This document shows, piece by piece, positions 6,059 to 6,704 of a stretch of 6,704 nucleotides of DNA. Source of the DNA: Bdellovibrionales bacterium (GTDB lineage Bacteria; Bdellovibrionota; Bdellovibrionia; Bdellovibrionales; UBA1609); assembly GCA_026713205.1 (NCBI GenBank), contig JAPOOY010000175.1, forward strand, positions 1-6,704. Direction: 5' to 3'. The notes beneath the pieces were generated by a model, which had not been told where the DNA came from, searched no databases, and saw only the letters and a list, made by a program, of their open reading frames with translations. A program made the translations under genes and the position numbers. The first letter of the stretch is position 1, and each line of letters starts with the position of its first letter.

Positions 6059-6704
6059 ATGAGATTTTTTAATTATTTTTTCTTTGTCTCTTTTATACTT
6101 TATCCGGTTTTATCCTTTTCGGAAACTCCTTCTTCCGGTGGTTCTGAACAATGTCAGTCCAAGCTCAAAGGTCTTGAGGATGAGAGGGCGGCAGAACGGG
6201 AAGAGTATAATAAAAGTTGTGACAGCACTAATAGTCACGGCGCCCGTTGTTTAGGGATAAACCAGCGTATCAGTGATCTGAGCACTCAAATAAGTAATCA
6301 AAGTCAACGGTGTCAGGGAATTGCGTTGGAGATTCAAAAAAGACAGGTGAAAGATGCAAAAGGGAGCGTGGATAAACAGGATAAAAAAACAAAAACACTG
6401 GGTATGCTTAGCACAGCGGTTGGAACAGGGTTAATAGCCAAGGGAATGTCTACTTGTGGAAGTCCCTCTTGTAATTGGCCCTTAATTGCTTTGGGGGTTG
6501 CCGGAGTGGGTATGGGGATTAACTTAATGGCAAATAGTGGCAAACTCAAAAAGACCAGTGAAGGTTTAAGCGACGCTGTGGATACTTGCGTGGGGGATCA
6601 TTGTACACCCCCTCCCTCTCCCCCTTCGGGTGGAGGTCCTCCTCCTCAAGGCCCGCCTTTGGGATCAGGTTTTTTAGGAGCGGGATTGCCCGGCCCGCCA
6701 CTCC
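6059..6704 (+). CDS. Secreted Cys-rich protein with Pro/Gly-rich tail, unknown function (3' end outside window)
   Basis: The frame stays open from ATG 6059 to the window end, 215 codons so far. I do not recognise a family. Residues 1-21 look like a Sec signal peptide: M-R, then an aromatic-rich hydrophobic core, then LSFS before ETPSSGG, with cleavage likely after S21. There is no lipobox cysteine. Residues 30-110 are polar and helix-like, with many Glu, Lys, Gln and Ser. A hydrophobic Gly-rich stretch (about 140-160, LIALGVAGVGMGINLM) resembles a glycine zipper or one membrane segment, preceded by a weaker one (114-130). From 183 on the chain is mostly Pro, Gly and Ser. The mature part has eight cysteines (32, 54, 64, 85, 133, 138, 177, 182), an even number that would suit disulfides in the periplasm or outside the cell. 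A GAGGA site 5 nt upstream supports the start. It appears to be its own transcription unit after the 606-bp gap. Confidence 0.85.
   Translation, partial: MRFFNYFFFVSFILYPVLSFSETPSSGGSEQCQSKLKGLEDERAAEREEYNKSCDSTNSHGARCLGINQRISDLSTQISNQSQRCQGIALEIQKRQVKDAKGSVDKQDKKTKTLGMLSTAVGTGLIAKGMSTCGSPSCNWPLIALGVAGVGMGINLMANSGKLKKTSEGLSDAVDTCVGDHCTPPPSPPSGGGPPPQGPPLGSGFLGAGLPGPPL

Noticed and set aside
6334..6549. Minus-strand open frame of 71 codons opposite the exported-protein gene
   Set aside because: It lies wholly inside the plus-strand frame that has a signal peptide and ribosome binding site, and its composition is what the complement of that sequence would give.

Overview
The window looks like a stretch of a moderately AT-rich bacterial chromosome. 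The coding strand is very T-rich, mostly because five of its six genes encode polytopic inner-membrane proteins. All genes lie on the + strand. A 14-type complex I subunit order (L-M-N), a DppBC/OppBC permease pair and a Sec-exported Cys-rich protein with no lipobox fit a Gram-negative organism. The exported protein's style (signal peptide, Gly-rich hydrophobic stretch, Pro-rich tail) recalls predatory Bdellovibrio-like lineages to me, but that is an impression and not a demonstrated assignment.

Layout. Bases 1-492 are the 3' end of nuoL. Then come complete nuoM (496-2088) and nuoN (2088-3497), packed with a 3-nt gap and a 1-nt overlap. Together these encode the three antiporter-like proton-pumping subunits of NADH:quinone oxidoreductase. 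Only 13 nt after nuoN a dipeptide/oligopeptide ABC permease pair follows: a DppB-like gene (3511-4545) and a DppC-like gene overlapping it by 17 nt (4529-5452). The nuo tail and the transporter therefore probably share a transcript, although the matching ATPases and binding protein are not in the window.

From 5453 to 6058 there is about 600 bp without a gene. Its first part is dominated by a 233-bp foldback (5496-5728) built from three nested perfect inverted repeats of 9, 19 and 32 bp around a 59-nt loop that can form its own hairpin. An 18-bp motif occurs three times here, twice direct and once inverted. The rest of the gap is AT-rich with no convincing gene. At 6059 a last gene starts behind a good Shine-Dalgarno site. 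It encodes a secreted, Cys-rich, Pro-tailed protein of unknown function and runs off the end of the window.

The most unusual points are the composite foldback with its repeated 18-mer, the replacement of the key TM5 glutamate by aspartate in NuoM, the nuo-dpp junction without a visible ribosome binding site, and the unrecognised exported protein.
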